Program-made: the position numbers and the translations under genes
DNA from: Spirochaetaceae bacterium
Lineage (GTDB): Bacteria > Spirochaetota > Spirochaetia > Treponematales > Breznakiellaceae
DNA: 7,477 nucleotides
NCBI GenBank assembly: GCA_031269165.1
Contig: JAISZQ010000321.1
Span: 1-7,477, forward strand
Direction: 5' to 3'
Shown: positions 1 through 4,962 of the stretch, piece by piece
Numbering within the stretch: the first letter of the stretch is position 1
Layout of the letters: each line of letters opens with the position of its first letter
Notes under the pieces: generated by a model
Told to the model about the DNA's origin: nothing
The model's database searches: none
The model's input: only the letters and a program-made list of their open reading frames with translations

Positions 1-733
1 CGCGGACAAAATTCTTAAGTTGTTGACAGTGCCTCATCTTCTCCTCGTATTCTTCCTGCTCTCCCTTCTTTACCTCGTCATACCTCGCTTCTATCTCTTT
101 CACCGCCGCCTCTAATTTCTCTTTCCGCTCTTCTCTCAGCCCTATCTCCTCAGGCACTGTCAGGCCAGCCTCCAATGGGCGGCTGTCCGCATCCTCCGCC
201 TTCGCCATCAGCTCTTTCACTTCCCCCTCTAACTTCTCTATCATCGCCTTCGCCCGCTCATAGCTCACCGCTTTGTGCTTGCTCGCATTCGCTTTTATCT
301 TCGTCCCGTCCACGCAGACGTTCCCCACCTTTTTCAGATGCCCCGCCGCCTGCGCCGCCCCAAGCACCTTCACAAACGCCTCTTTAAACGCTTCCCCGTT
401 CTCTCGCCGGAACGCGCAGATAACGCTGTAATCGGGATGCGCCACCCCTCCGCATATATACCGCGCCGCCACATCCGTGTACGTCGCCTGCTCTATCCGC
501 CGCGAGCCGAACGTCCCCGTCGCGTAGCAGTATATCAGCAGCGCCAGCATCATTTCAGGCGGGTACTGCTCGCTACCCGTCCCCCGGTCGTTGACCTTGA
601 AGCTGGTCAGGTTAAGCTTTTCCACTATATCGACAATAAAATAGGCCAGGTGATCCGCAGGAAGCCAGTCCCGCAGGTCAGGCGGGAACAGCATTGGAAT
701 GTCCCGGTCAACGTGAAAAAATCGCACACTCAT
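1..733 (-). CDS. IS1182-family transposase, N-terminal part (runs off the window)
   Basis: Reading down from an ATG at 733-731, 244 codons stay open to the window edge, so only the N-terminal half or less is present. The protein would cut and join IS ends. The start MSVRFFHVDRD, the segment MLFPPDLRDWLP, the RRIEQATYTDV block and VDGTKIKANASKHK (residues 141-154) are typical of IS1182-type DDE transposases. The Asp of VDGTKIKANA is the first expected catalytic acidic residue; the remaining acidic residues would lie beyond the window. Residues 160-234 are a highly charged, probably helical insert. From residue 235 (HCQQLKNFVR, bases 31-1) the sequence no longer looks like the Lys/Arg-rich continuation I would expect, so the gene may be interrupted there. 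The ribosome site before the ATG is weak (GGGA). Family assignment is firm; intactness is unknown. Confidence 0.85.
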   Translation of the reverse strand, partial: MSVRFFHVDRDIPMLFPPDLRDWLPADHLAYFIVDIVEKLNLTSFKVNDRGTGSEQYPPEMMLALLIYCYATGTFGSRRIEQATYTDVAARYICGGVAHPDYSVICAFRRENGEAFKEAFVKVLGAAQAAGHLKKVGNVCVDGTKIKANASKHKAVSYERAKAMIEKLEGEVKELMAKAEDADSRPLEAGLTVPEEIGLREERKEKLEAAVKEIEARYDEVKKGEQEEYEEKMRHCQQLKNFVR

Positions 734-778
734 ATTCCCAGTATATCACTTGTCGGGCTTGTCGCGGTACCAGCCGGG

Positions 779-799
779 CTAAGTCCCACAGACTCCTAG
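779..799 (-). repeat. IS terminal inverted repeat (left copy)
   Basis: Read on the minus strand this is CTAGGAGT followed by CTGTGGGACTTAG. It matches 20 of 21 positions of the plus-strand sequence at 7359-7379. Both copies have the CTAGGAG side facing the 800-7358 segment, so each is the outer edge of an element pointing away from that segment. Exact terminal bases of the IS cannot be fixed without the other end. Confidence 0.65.
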
Positions 800-806
800 A
801 GCCCGC

Positions 807-833
807 AAGTTCACGGCTAGAGCCGTGGGGCTT
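807..833. other. Hairpin beside the IS end, IS200/IS605-end-like
   Basis: CACGGCT (812-818) and AGCCGTG (821-827) form a perfect 7-bp stem with a 2-nt loop. AAG/CTT (807-809 and 831-833) extend it through a short internal loop. On the minus strand it begins AAGCCCCACGGCT, which resembles the subterminal hairpins at ends of IS200/IS605-family elements. No tnpA or tnpB is present here, so a relic end is only a suggestion; a simple stable hairpin is equally possible. Confidence 0.35.
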
Positions 834-843
834 AAAAACGTTC

Positions 844-868
844 AAAACACCGTTTTTTAGCGGTTTTT
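844..868 (-). terminator. Possible intrinsic terminator, usable in both directions
   Basis: AAAA-C-ACCG (844-852) pairs with CGGTTTTT (861-868), giving an 8-bp stem with one bulged C and an 8-nt loop. On the minus strand it is followed by GAACGTTTTT; on the plus strand it is followed by a T-rich stretch to 880. It is the first terminator-like structure downstream of the ABC operon, about 240 bp past the ATPase stop and beyond the 23-bp array. The stem is AT-rich, so its strength is doubtful. Confidence 0.35.
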
Positions 869-904
869 GATATATTTTTTATGGTTTAGGGCAACTTCTG
901 CTAG

Positions 905-1064
905 CCGACAGATGCACGTCTGCTGTCCGGATCAGGCACCCCGATCTGGCCGGATCAAGCACCCTGATGTGGCCGCATCAGACACCCCGATCTGGCCGGA
1001 TCAGACACCCTGATGTGGCCGCCCCAAGCACCCTGGGGCGGCCGGATGGGACATTCCCATCTGG
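905..1064. repeat. Tandem array 1: seven 22-23-bp self-complementary units
   Basis: Units start at 905 (22 bp, diverged), 927, 950, 973, 996, 1019 and 1042, the last six each exactly 23 bp and contiguous. Each begins CCG (usually CCGGAT or CCGCAT), has a middle near GCACCC or ACACCC, and ends in GG. The two flanks of a unit are complementary. Unit 1019-1041 has perfect 8-bp arms, CCGCCCCA and TGGGGCGG. Unit 1042-1064 pairs CCGGATGGG with CCCATCTGG with one G-T pair. The others pair CCGGATC or similar with GATCTGG or TGATGTGG with one or two mismatches. Arms change together while the centre is kept. TTCTGC (896-901) and GCAGAA (1065-1070) frame the whole array. There are no unique spacers, so this is not a CRISPR. 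Function unknown. Confidence 0.85.
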
Positions 1065-1084
1065 GCAGAACGTCCAAACCCCGA

Positions 1085-1116
1085 CATTATCCATTTTCAA
1101 TTCTCCATTATCCATT
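1085..1116. repeat. Short direct repeat CATTATCCATT overlapping the ATPase stop
   Basis: CATTATCCATT occurs at 1085-1095 and again at 1106-1116, 21 bp apart, separated by TTCAATTCTC. On the minus strand the second copy contains the last codons and the TAA stop of the ATPase gene. Simple AT-rich repeats of this type (AATGGATAATGG) occur behind genes in several bacterial groups. Confidence 0.7.
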
Positions 1117-1851
1117 CGCGTACCGCGCGGAGACTTCCCCCTTTGTCCCCGAATCTTTGTTCCACTTCCGGGTTTCTTCATATATAAGCGCGCGCAGCCC
1201 GTCCGCGCCGTTCTGGGCCCGTTCCGTCCGGGCGTCGATGACCCGCGCCGCGGCAAGCGGTTTGTGCCCCAGGATATGCACGAGGTCGGCGGAAAACACG
1301 GCCTCCTCGATGTTGTGCGTCACAAAGAGGACGGTGCGCGCGTCTTGCTCGTGCAGGCGGCTAAAGACCTCCATCAGTTCGGCGTGGAGCTGGATGTCAA
1401 GGCCCTTGAAGGGCTCGTCCATGAAAAGCGCCGCCGCCGGATACGCGAAGGCCCGTATCAGTGCCGCCCGCCGCTTCATGCCGCCGCTTAACTCGTGCGG
1501 ATACCGGTCCCGCGCCGCGTCAAGATGCGCGAGTGCCAGATAGGTGTCGATAACCGCGCGGCGTTGCGCTTTGCCGGGATAGGGGACGCGAAGGACAAAG
1601 TCGAGGTTCGCCTGGAGCGTTTTTTGCGGAATCAGGCGGTGTTCCTGAAACACATAGGAAACCGTTTGGGGCGCGGCAATGGCGCCCGCTGTCGGCGCAA
1701 GGAGGCCGGCGGCCATGTTTAACAGCGTCGTCTTCCCGCAGCCCGACGGCCCCAGCACACAGTTGACCGCGTGTGGTTCAAAGTCCGCGCAAAAATCCTT
1801 CATCACCAGGGTGTCGCCAAAAGCAAAGGCAACGTGGTCAAAGCGAATCAC
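1108..1851 (-). CDS. ABC transporter ATP-binding protein, NitT/TauT type
   Basis: Cytoplasmic ATPase that powers the importer formed with the two upstream genes. The chosen start is GTG at 1851-1849, which overlaps the permease TGA by 4 bases (GTGA) and follows GGAAGGAAG. This gives 247 aa and begins VIRFDHVAFAFGD, the usual first beta strand; the open frame extends upstream to 2013, but that part lies inside the permease gene. All motifs are present: Walker A GPSGCGKT (34-41), Q-loop Gln69 (YVFQEHRL), signature LSGGM (121-125), Walker B ALFMDEP (141-147), D-loop Asp152 and H-loop His179. The length is normal for NitT/TauT ATPases (about 240-260 aa). The final residues, SARYANG, are encoded partly by a simple repeat. 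Operon position and translational coupling support the role; the substrate is not predictable from this subunit. Confidence 0.93.
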   Translation of the reverse strand: MIRFDHVAFAFGDTLVMKDFCADFEPHAVNCVLGPSGCGKTTLLNMAAGLLAPTAGAIAAPQTVSYVFQEHRLIPQKTLQANLDFVLRVPYPGKAQRRAVIDTYLALAHLDAARDRYPHELSGGMKRRAALIRAFAYPAAALFMDEPFKGLDIQLHAELMEVFSRLHEQDARTVLFVTHNIEEAVFSADLVHILGHKPLAAARVIDARTERAQNGADGLRALIYEETRKWNKDSGTKGEVSARYANG

Positions 1852-2675
1852 CGGGCTTCCTTCCAAGATTTCATCGATTGCATCCCTGTCAACCTTTTGA
1901 GCAAACGCGCAAGGGTGCGGCGGGCGCCGTACCGGTAGGGGATGCAGAGGCGTTCCACGGCGGAAATCGCCAGTTCGCAGACAAAGCACAAGAGGACGGC
2001 AACCACGAGCCACGCGAAGGCGGCGGCAAACGCAAAGCCCTGTTTCGCGGAGAGTATCGCATAGCCGATTGAGACGGACGGGAGGCCGAGGATCTCGGCG
2101 GCGATCACCACCTTGATGTTGAGCCCGAATCCGGCGCGTATCGAAGAGAATGCCGCAGGAGTAATGCCCGGCAGATAGATGCCGAGCAGCCGTTTTGAGA
2201 GCGGAATCTTAAACACCACGGCCATCTCCAAAAGTTGTTTGTCCACGGCCTCCAGCGCGTGGAACAGGTGCTCGTAACAGAGCGGAAACACGACCAGAAA
2301 GGCCACCGCGACCGGGATATACCGGCTGTTCACGCAGAGCAGCAATATCAATATGACGGCGGCGGTCGGGATGGCGCGGCACACGACAATCAGCGGGCCC
2401 AGCACCCGCTTGATGCCGCCCCGCAGATGCGATAGGGCCGCGAGCGCCGAGGCTGCGGCAAAGGAAATGAAAAAGCTGACAAAGCCATGCCGCAGGGTCG
2501 CCGCGACCGTCTCCCAAAAGGCGGCCGTTTGCGCTTCGGCCCCGATATACGCGAAGGTGTCCCGTGGCGAGGGCACGATACCGAGGCCGGAATACTTTAA
2601 GGATAGCAACCCCCAGATTCCGGCAATCAGCGCGATGCCGATTGCCGAAAAAAGGGGGCGCGAAAGGCGACGCAC
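1848..2675 (-). CDS. ABC transporter permease, NitT/TauT (BPD_transp_1) type
   Basis: Inner-membrane channel subunit of the importer. From GTG at 2675 the product is 275 aa, a usual length. The positively charged N-terminus MRRLSR is followed by TM1 (about 9-27), then the family hallmark IVPSPRDTF (33-41). Further hydrophobic segments lie near 64-84, 91-115, 118-138, 183-203 and 212-240. The ATPase-coupling EAA loop is at 150-173 (E..A......S.R.L...LPGITP), but the normally conserved Gly after the Ala is replaced, so the loop is slightly atypical. It starts 7 bp after the binding-protein stop with no obvious ribosome site, suggesting translational coupling. It overlaps the ATPase start by 4 bp. 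A basic C-terminal tail follows residue 245. The GTG start is the least certain point because the frame stays open upstream. Confidence 0.92.
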   Translation of the reverse strand: MRRLSRPLFSAIGIALIAGIWGLLSLKYSGLGIVPSPRDTFAYIGAEAQTAAFWETVAATLRHGFVSFFISFAAASALAALSHLRGGIKRVLGPLIVVCRAIPTAAVILILLLCVNSRYIPVAVAFLVVFPLCYEHLFHALEAVDKQLLEMAVVFKIPLSKRLLGIYLPGITPAAFSSIRAGFGLNIKVVIAAEILGLPSVSIGYAILSAKQGFAFAAAFAWLVVAVLLCFVCELAISAVERLCIPYRYGARRTLARLLKRLTGMQSMKSWKEAR

Positions 2676-2682
2676 AAGACGG

Positions 2683-3771
2683 TTAGCGTGAGCGGTAATA
2701 GAAAGCCTCGTCGGGCAGTTTCCCGCCGATTAACGTGGGGTTTTCTTTCCTGATGATCTCAAGATAGGCGGAGACCGCGTCCTTTGCCTCGTCCGCATAC
2801 ACGAATTGAAGCGGCAGCCGGCCCGCCCGTACCGCCGCCTGGACCGGCGCGCCGCCGGGGATGCCGTTTGATTTCAACACGTCTTTCGCCAGAGTCCCCG
2901 CGCGCAAGGGGTTGTCAAAGGCCCAGCCCGTTGACATCTCGGCGAGCGCGATGCATTTATCGACAAACGCCGCGTCGTTTTCCAGCAGCCTTTCGTGGAA
3001 AATCAAACCGGCCTGCGGATACCGCGCCCCACCGTTGGCCTTTTCCCATTCTGTTTGAACGTTGATTTTCGCCGAATACTTGTTGGAGGTCGCCCCCGCT
3101 ATCGCCGTCGCAACCGGTTCGGGCAACAGCGCGTACTTTATCTCAACCTCGTTCAGTTTGCCCGCCACCAGCGCGTTCTTCACCTCGTCGGCGGCGTTAA
3201 GGTAGACGATGTTCACCGCGTTGGACGGAACCGGCGTGGCAATGTCTTGTTCCACATAGTCAATCCCGTTTTGCGTCAATATGCTCCGCAGCGTGATGCC
3301 CGGCGTGCCGCCCTTGGTAAACGCCAGCACCGTCTGCCCCTTGAGACTGTCCGGCGTCAGCGTCCCGGCCTGATTCGACACGATGTGCATAATCCCCCAA
3401 ATCGAAACCCCCGCCAGCCGGTAGCCCTTCCCGCCGTTGTACATGACCGAACAAACATTGATCGGCGCAACCGCGAAGTCCGCCTCCCCGTTCATAAGCG
3501 CCGCCGTCAGCAAGTCCGCCGTGGGCAAGGTCTCGTAAGAAACCGCATACCCGTTCTCAATCACAAAATTTTCCGCCCTCATCTTGGCAAGCGACAAAAG
3601 CGGCGCCCCATCCGGCATGACGATCTTTATCGTCTTCGCCGTCTGCGCCGCGCTCGGCTGTTCCGCACTCGGCGTTCCCGCCGCCTTCTCACTGCTTCCG
3701 GCCCCGGTCAGCAACAGCAGAGCCGCCCCGGCAACACAAGCCGCCAGGACAATAACGCGCATTCTTCTCAT
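2683..3771 (-). CDS. ABC transporter substrate-binding protein, NMT1/TauA-like
   Basis: Extracytoplasmic receptor of the importer, 362 aa. The ATG at 3771 is preceded by a strong ribosome site, GGAAGGAG, 6 nt upstream. A signal peptide is evident: MRRMR followed by a hydrophobic run to about residue 23. The mature part is typical of NitT/TauT receptors: KTIKIVMPDGAPLLSLAKM (46-64), the dinucleotide-like PTADLLTAALMNGEADFAVAP segment, then SLKGQTVLAFTKGGTPG, which resembles the hinge region of this superfamily. These receptors take nitrate, sulfonates, thiamine precursors or other small anions, and sequence alone does not say which. No TPP riboswitch is seen in the short leader, so thiamine is not favoured. 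The expected lipobox reads LLTGA rather than LLTGC, with Ala24 (GCC) where a lipidated Cys would sit; only Cys12 is nearby and its hydrophobic stretch is too short. It is the first gene of the operon. Confidence 0.9.
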   Translation of the reverse strand: MRRMRVIVLAACVAGAALLLLTGAGSSEKAAGTPSAEQPSAAQTAKTIKIVMPDGAPLLSLAKMRAENFVIENGYAVSYETLPTADLLTAALMNGEADFAVAPINVCSVMYNGGKGYRLAGVSIWGIMHIVSNQAGTLTPDSLKGQTVLAFTKGGTPGITLRSILTQNGIDYVEQDIATPVPSNAVNIVYLNAADEVKNALVAGKLNEVEIKYALLPEPVATAIAGATSNKYSAKINVQTEWEKANGGARYPQAGLIFHERLLENDAAFVDKCIALAEMSTGWAFDNPLRAGTLAKDVLKSNGIPGGAPVQAAVRAGRLPLQFVYADEAKDAVSAYLEIIRKENPTLIGGKLPDEAFYYRSR

Positions 3772-3777
3772 ACAAAA

Positions 3778-3785
3778 CTCCTTCC
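3778..3785 (-). promoter_or_regulatory. Strong ribosome binding site of the ABC receptor gene
   Basis: On the minus strand, GGAAGGAG lies 6 nt before the ATG at 3771. It is a near-complete anti-Shine-Dalgarno match and decides the start against the internal ATG three codons later. Confidence 0.85.
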
Positions 3786-3793
3786 ATAGCGTA

Positions 3794-3815
3794 TTAGTTA
3801 GTTTTTGCTAACTAA
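3794..3815. promoter_or_regulatory. Perfect dyad operator at the ABC operon promoter
   Basis: TTAGTTAG (3794-3801) and CTAACTAA (3808-3815) are exact reverse complements separated by 6 nt. The dyad lies directly downstream of the -10 box, over the expected transcription start, the classical place for a repressor. The half sites resemble those of DtxR-family metal regulators (TTAGGTTAG / CTAACCTAA), but spacing and one base differ, so regulator identity is only a guess. It could alternatively form a short leader hairpin. Confidence 0.75.
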
Positions 3816-3818
3816 GAG

Positions 3819-3848
3819 ATACTACCAAATCGTGCCTGTATATGTCAA
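3819..3848 (-). promoter_or_regulatory. Sigma-70-type promoter of the ABC operon
   Basis: On the minus strand a perfect -35, TTGACA (3848-3843), is followed after 18 nt by TAGTAT (3824-3819) as -10. Transcription would start near 3812 inside the dyad, giving a leader of roughly 40 nt. It is the only good promoter seen before the three-gene operon. The palindrome ATATTGCAATAT (3885-3896) stands about 40 bp upstream and could be an activator site. Confidence 0.75.
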
Positions 3849-4131
3849 GCGGCCGCATTGCCTCATCAAATGGTTTAAGCCGTTATATTGCAATATCGTA
3901 CGAGCCTGTTCCAAAACCCCACGGGACACACGTCTCCGCAGTGGCTGCCGAAGGTAGCACGCCGCCTCCAGCTTGTCAATCTCGCTCATCGTTTCAACGG
4001 TCAAGAAAGACGGGGACCCGCGGATTAGGGATTGGGCAACAGGTTTAAGAGGGGGCTGTCCTTGCGGTTGCGGGGATGGCCCCTTTCTTTTAGGGATGAG
4101 GGGATGTCAGTGCGGGGGGCGGGGGGGGCCG

Positions 4132-4214
4132 CGTCATTGCGAGGAGCGAAGCGACGTGGCAATCCAGACGGAGAAGGCCGTCACGCTGGATTGCCGCGCT
4201 TCGCTCGCAATGAC
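4132..4214. repeat. Dispersed palindromic repeat, copy 1
   Basis: The left arm starts GTCATTGCGAGGAGCGAAGC and ends GGCAATCCAG. The right arm, beginning CTGGATTGCCGCGCTTCGC, is its near reverse complement, so the whole unit can fold into a long hairpin capped by ACGG/CCGT (4168-4171 and 4178-4181). I recognise this as the repeat scattered through many unrelated bacterial genomes. It is nearly the same version as copy 4 at 4629-4710, including the cap. Confidence 0.85.
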
Positions 4215-4220
4215 AGGCGG

Positions 4221-4328
4221 CCACCTGCCGTGGAGGCCCTTGGGCGGGTTGTGGCATGAAAGCCCCTCGACCCCCCTACGGGGGGAGAATGTCTCTCACT
4301 GGATTGCTTCGCTTCGCTCGCAATGACG
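4221..4328 (-). repeat. Dispersed palindromic repeat, copy 2, with a longer tail
   Basis: One arm of the palindrome (4299-4328) is followed, on the minus strand, by a C/G hairpin (CCCCCC 4271-4276 with GGGGGG 4280-4285) and a tail ending at 4221. This arrangement is matched in inverted orientation at 4739-4851. The last 26 bp of the tail (4221-4246) are exactly complementary to 4826-4851. The matching opposite arm is missing here. Confidence 0.75.
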
Positions 4329-4358
4329 AGGGGTGACGGGCGCAATGACGGGAACCAC

Positions 4359-4469
4359 CGTCATTGCGAGGAGCGAAGCGACGAAGCAATCTAGTCGAGG
4401 GGCGTGCTCCCCCAGAATGGGGGCAGAGGGGCCCTCACCCTGAATTGCCGCGCTTCGCTCGCAATGACG
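4359..4469. repeat. Dispersed palindromic repeat, copy 3
   Basis: The left arm (4359-4394) and right arm (4441-4469) are near reverse complements, with an internal smaller hairpin CCCCC/GGGGG around 4409-4422. The interior is longer than in copies 1 and 4 and is related to copies 2 and 5 (AGTCGAGGGGCG versus AGTCGAAGGGCG). Confidence 0.85.
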
Positions 4470-4495
4470 TCCGCCCCAGCGAAGCCCCACCGGCT

Positions 4496-4613
4496 CCTAA
4501 GGCTGGTACGTATACGTACCTAAGCCTGGTACGCATACGCGCCTAAGCCTGGCGCGTATGCGTACCTAAGGCCGGTACGCATCCGTACCTAAGGGTTGTT
4601 ATGTATCGATAAC
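4496..4613. repeat. Tandem array 2: five 23-24-bp palindromic units
   Basis: Five 16-bp dyad cores lie at 4505, 4528, 4551, 4574 and 4598: GGTACGTATACGTACC, GGTACGCATACGCGCC, GGCGCGTATGCGTACC, GGTACGCATCCGTACC and GTTATGTATCGATAAC. Spacers of 7-8 bp starting TAAG separate them (TAAGCCT, TAAGCCT, TAAGGCC, TAAGGGTT). Cores 2 and 3 are exact reverse complements of one another. Core 5 has changed most bases but still keeps complementary ends. GCCCCAC (4484-4490) and GTGGGGC (4617-4623) form a perfect inverted repeat around the array. The array sits between dispersed-repeat copies 3 and 4. There are no open frames or unique spacers; function unknown. Confidence 0.85.
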
Positions 4614-4628
4614 TAAGTGGGGCGGGCC

Positions 4629-4710
4629 CGTCATTGCGAACCCGAAGGGTGAAGCAATCCAGACGGAGGAGGCCGTCACCCTGGATTGCCGCGCTTCGCT
4701 CGCAATGACG
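4629..4710. repeat. Dispersed palindromic repeat, copy 4
   Basis: Left arm from CGTCATTGCGAACCCGAAGG to about 4662; right arm 4681-4710, starting CTGGATTGCCGCGCTTCGC. It has the same ACGGAGGAGGCCGTCACC cap as copy 1. The left arm carries the AACCCGAAGGGTGAAG variant rather than GAGGAGCGAAGCGACG, so the two arms no longer pair fully in the middle. Confidence 0.85.
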
Positions 4711-4738
4711 GGGGGTGTCGGGCGCAGTGACGGGGCAT

Positions 4739-4851
4739 CGTCATTGCGAACCCGCAGGGTGAAGCAATCCAGTCGAAGGGCGCTCTCCCCCCGAAGGGGG
4801 GCCGATGCCCCTCCCCAACACGACACGCCCAAGGGCCTCCACGGCAGGTGG
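4739..4851 (+). repeat. Dispersed palindromic repeat, copy 5, with tail matching copy 2
   Basis: The left-type arm (4739-4772) is followed by a C/G hairpin (CCCCCC, GAA, GGGGGG near 4786-4799) and a tail ending CCACGGCAGGTGG at 4851. The whole is a diverged inverted copy of 4328-4221; the last 26 bp are identical. The junction before it (4704-4740) also repeats 4323-4360, so the block grew by duplication. Confidence 0.75.
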
Positions 4852-4861
4852 CGGGGGCGTT

Positions 4862-4880
4862 GCGGGGGCGGAGCCCCCGC
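4862..4880. repeat. G/C hairpin in the dinG upstream region
   Basis: GCGGGGGC (4862-4869) and GCCCCCGC (4873-4880) form a perfect 8-bp stem with a GGA loop. No T-tract follows on either strand, so it is not an intrinsic terminator. Confidence 0.7.
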
Positions 4881-4918
4881 TGAAGGGGGTAGCGTAAGAC
4901 GCGAAGCGGCTGGAGCGA

Positions 4919-4950
4919 GGGGGAAGGCGCGGCAACTTGCCGATTCCCCC
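4919..4950. repeat. Nested hairpin next to the right inverted repeat
   Basis: The outer stem is GGGGGAA (4919-4925) with TTCCCCC (4944-4950); the inner stem is CGGCAA (4930-4935) with TTGCCG (4937-4942). It lies 7 bp inside the IS-end-like repeat at 4958-4975, as subterminal hairpins of mobile elements often do. Its role is unknown. Confidence 0.6.
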
Positions 4951-4962
4951 CTTTGCTGGGTG

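Larger units (their letters stand above)
1..799 (-). mobile_element. IS1182-like insertion sequence, 5' end portion
   Basis: This is the transposase 5' region plus a 66-bp leader (734-799). The outer end is placed near 799 because bases 779-799 recur in inverted orientation, with one mismatch, at 7359-7379, as expected for a shared terminal inverted repeat. The far end lies outside the window. No target-site duplication can be checked. An 8-bp word CTAGAGCC at 796-803 recurs at 817-824, but the second copy lies inside a hairpin and is probably unrelated. Confidence 0.7.

Noticed and set aside
275..799. 174-aa plus-strand open frame
   Set aside because: It is antisense to the IS1182-like transposase, whose reading frame is recognisable on the minus strand.
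905..1064. CRISPR array
   Set aside because: Units are contiguous and all related; there are no unique spacers, and no cas genes are in the window.
2995..3789. 264-aa plus-strand open frame
   Set aside because: It lies antisense to the binding-protein gene; its Arg-rich composition is typical of a shadow frame in GC-rich DNA.
3772..3818. TPP or other riboswitch in the binding-protein leader
   Set aside because: The leader after the promoter is only about 40 nt and holds just the 8-bp dyad and the ribosome site, too small for a known aptamer.
3822..4004. 60-aa minus-strand open frame
   Set aside because: It covers the ABC promoter and one inverted-repeat end, has no ribosome site, and resembles no known protein.
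4016..4130. Remnant gene in the G-rich stretch before the first palindromic repeat
   Set aside because: Short frames exist (KKDGDPRIRDWATG-like) but they change frame and end in G runs; they look like repeat-derived sequence and not a protein family.
4496..4613. Iteron-type plasmid replication origin
   Set aside because: The 22-23-bp pitch fits, but the cores differ strongly from unit to unit, no rep gene is near, and there is no AT-rich unwinding region.
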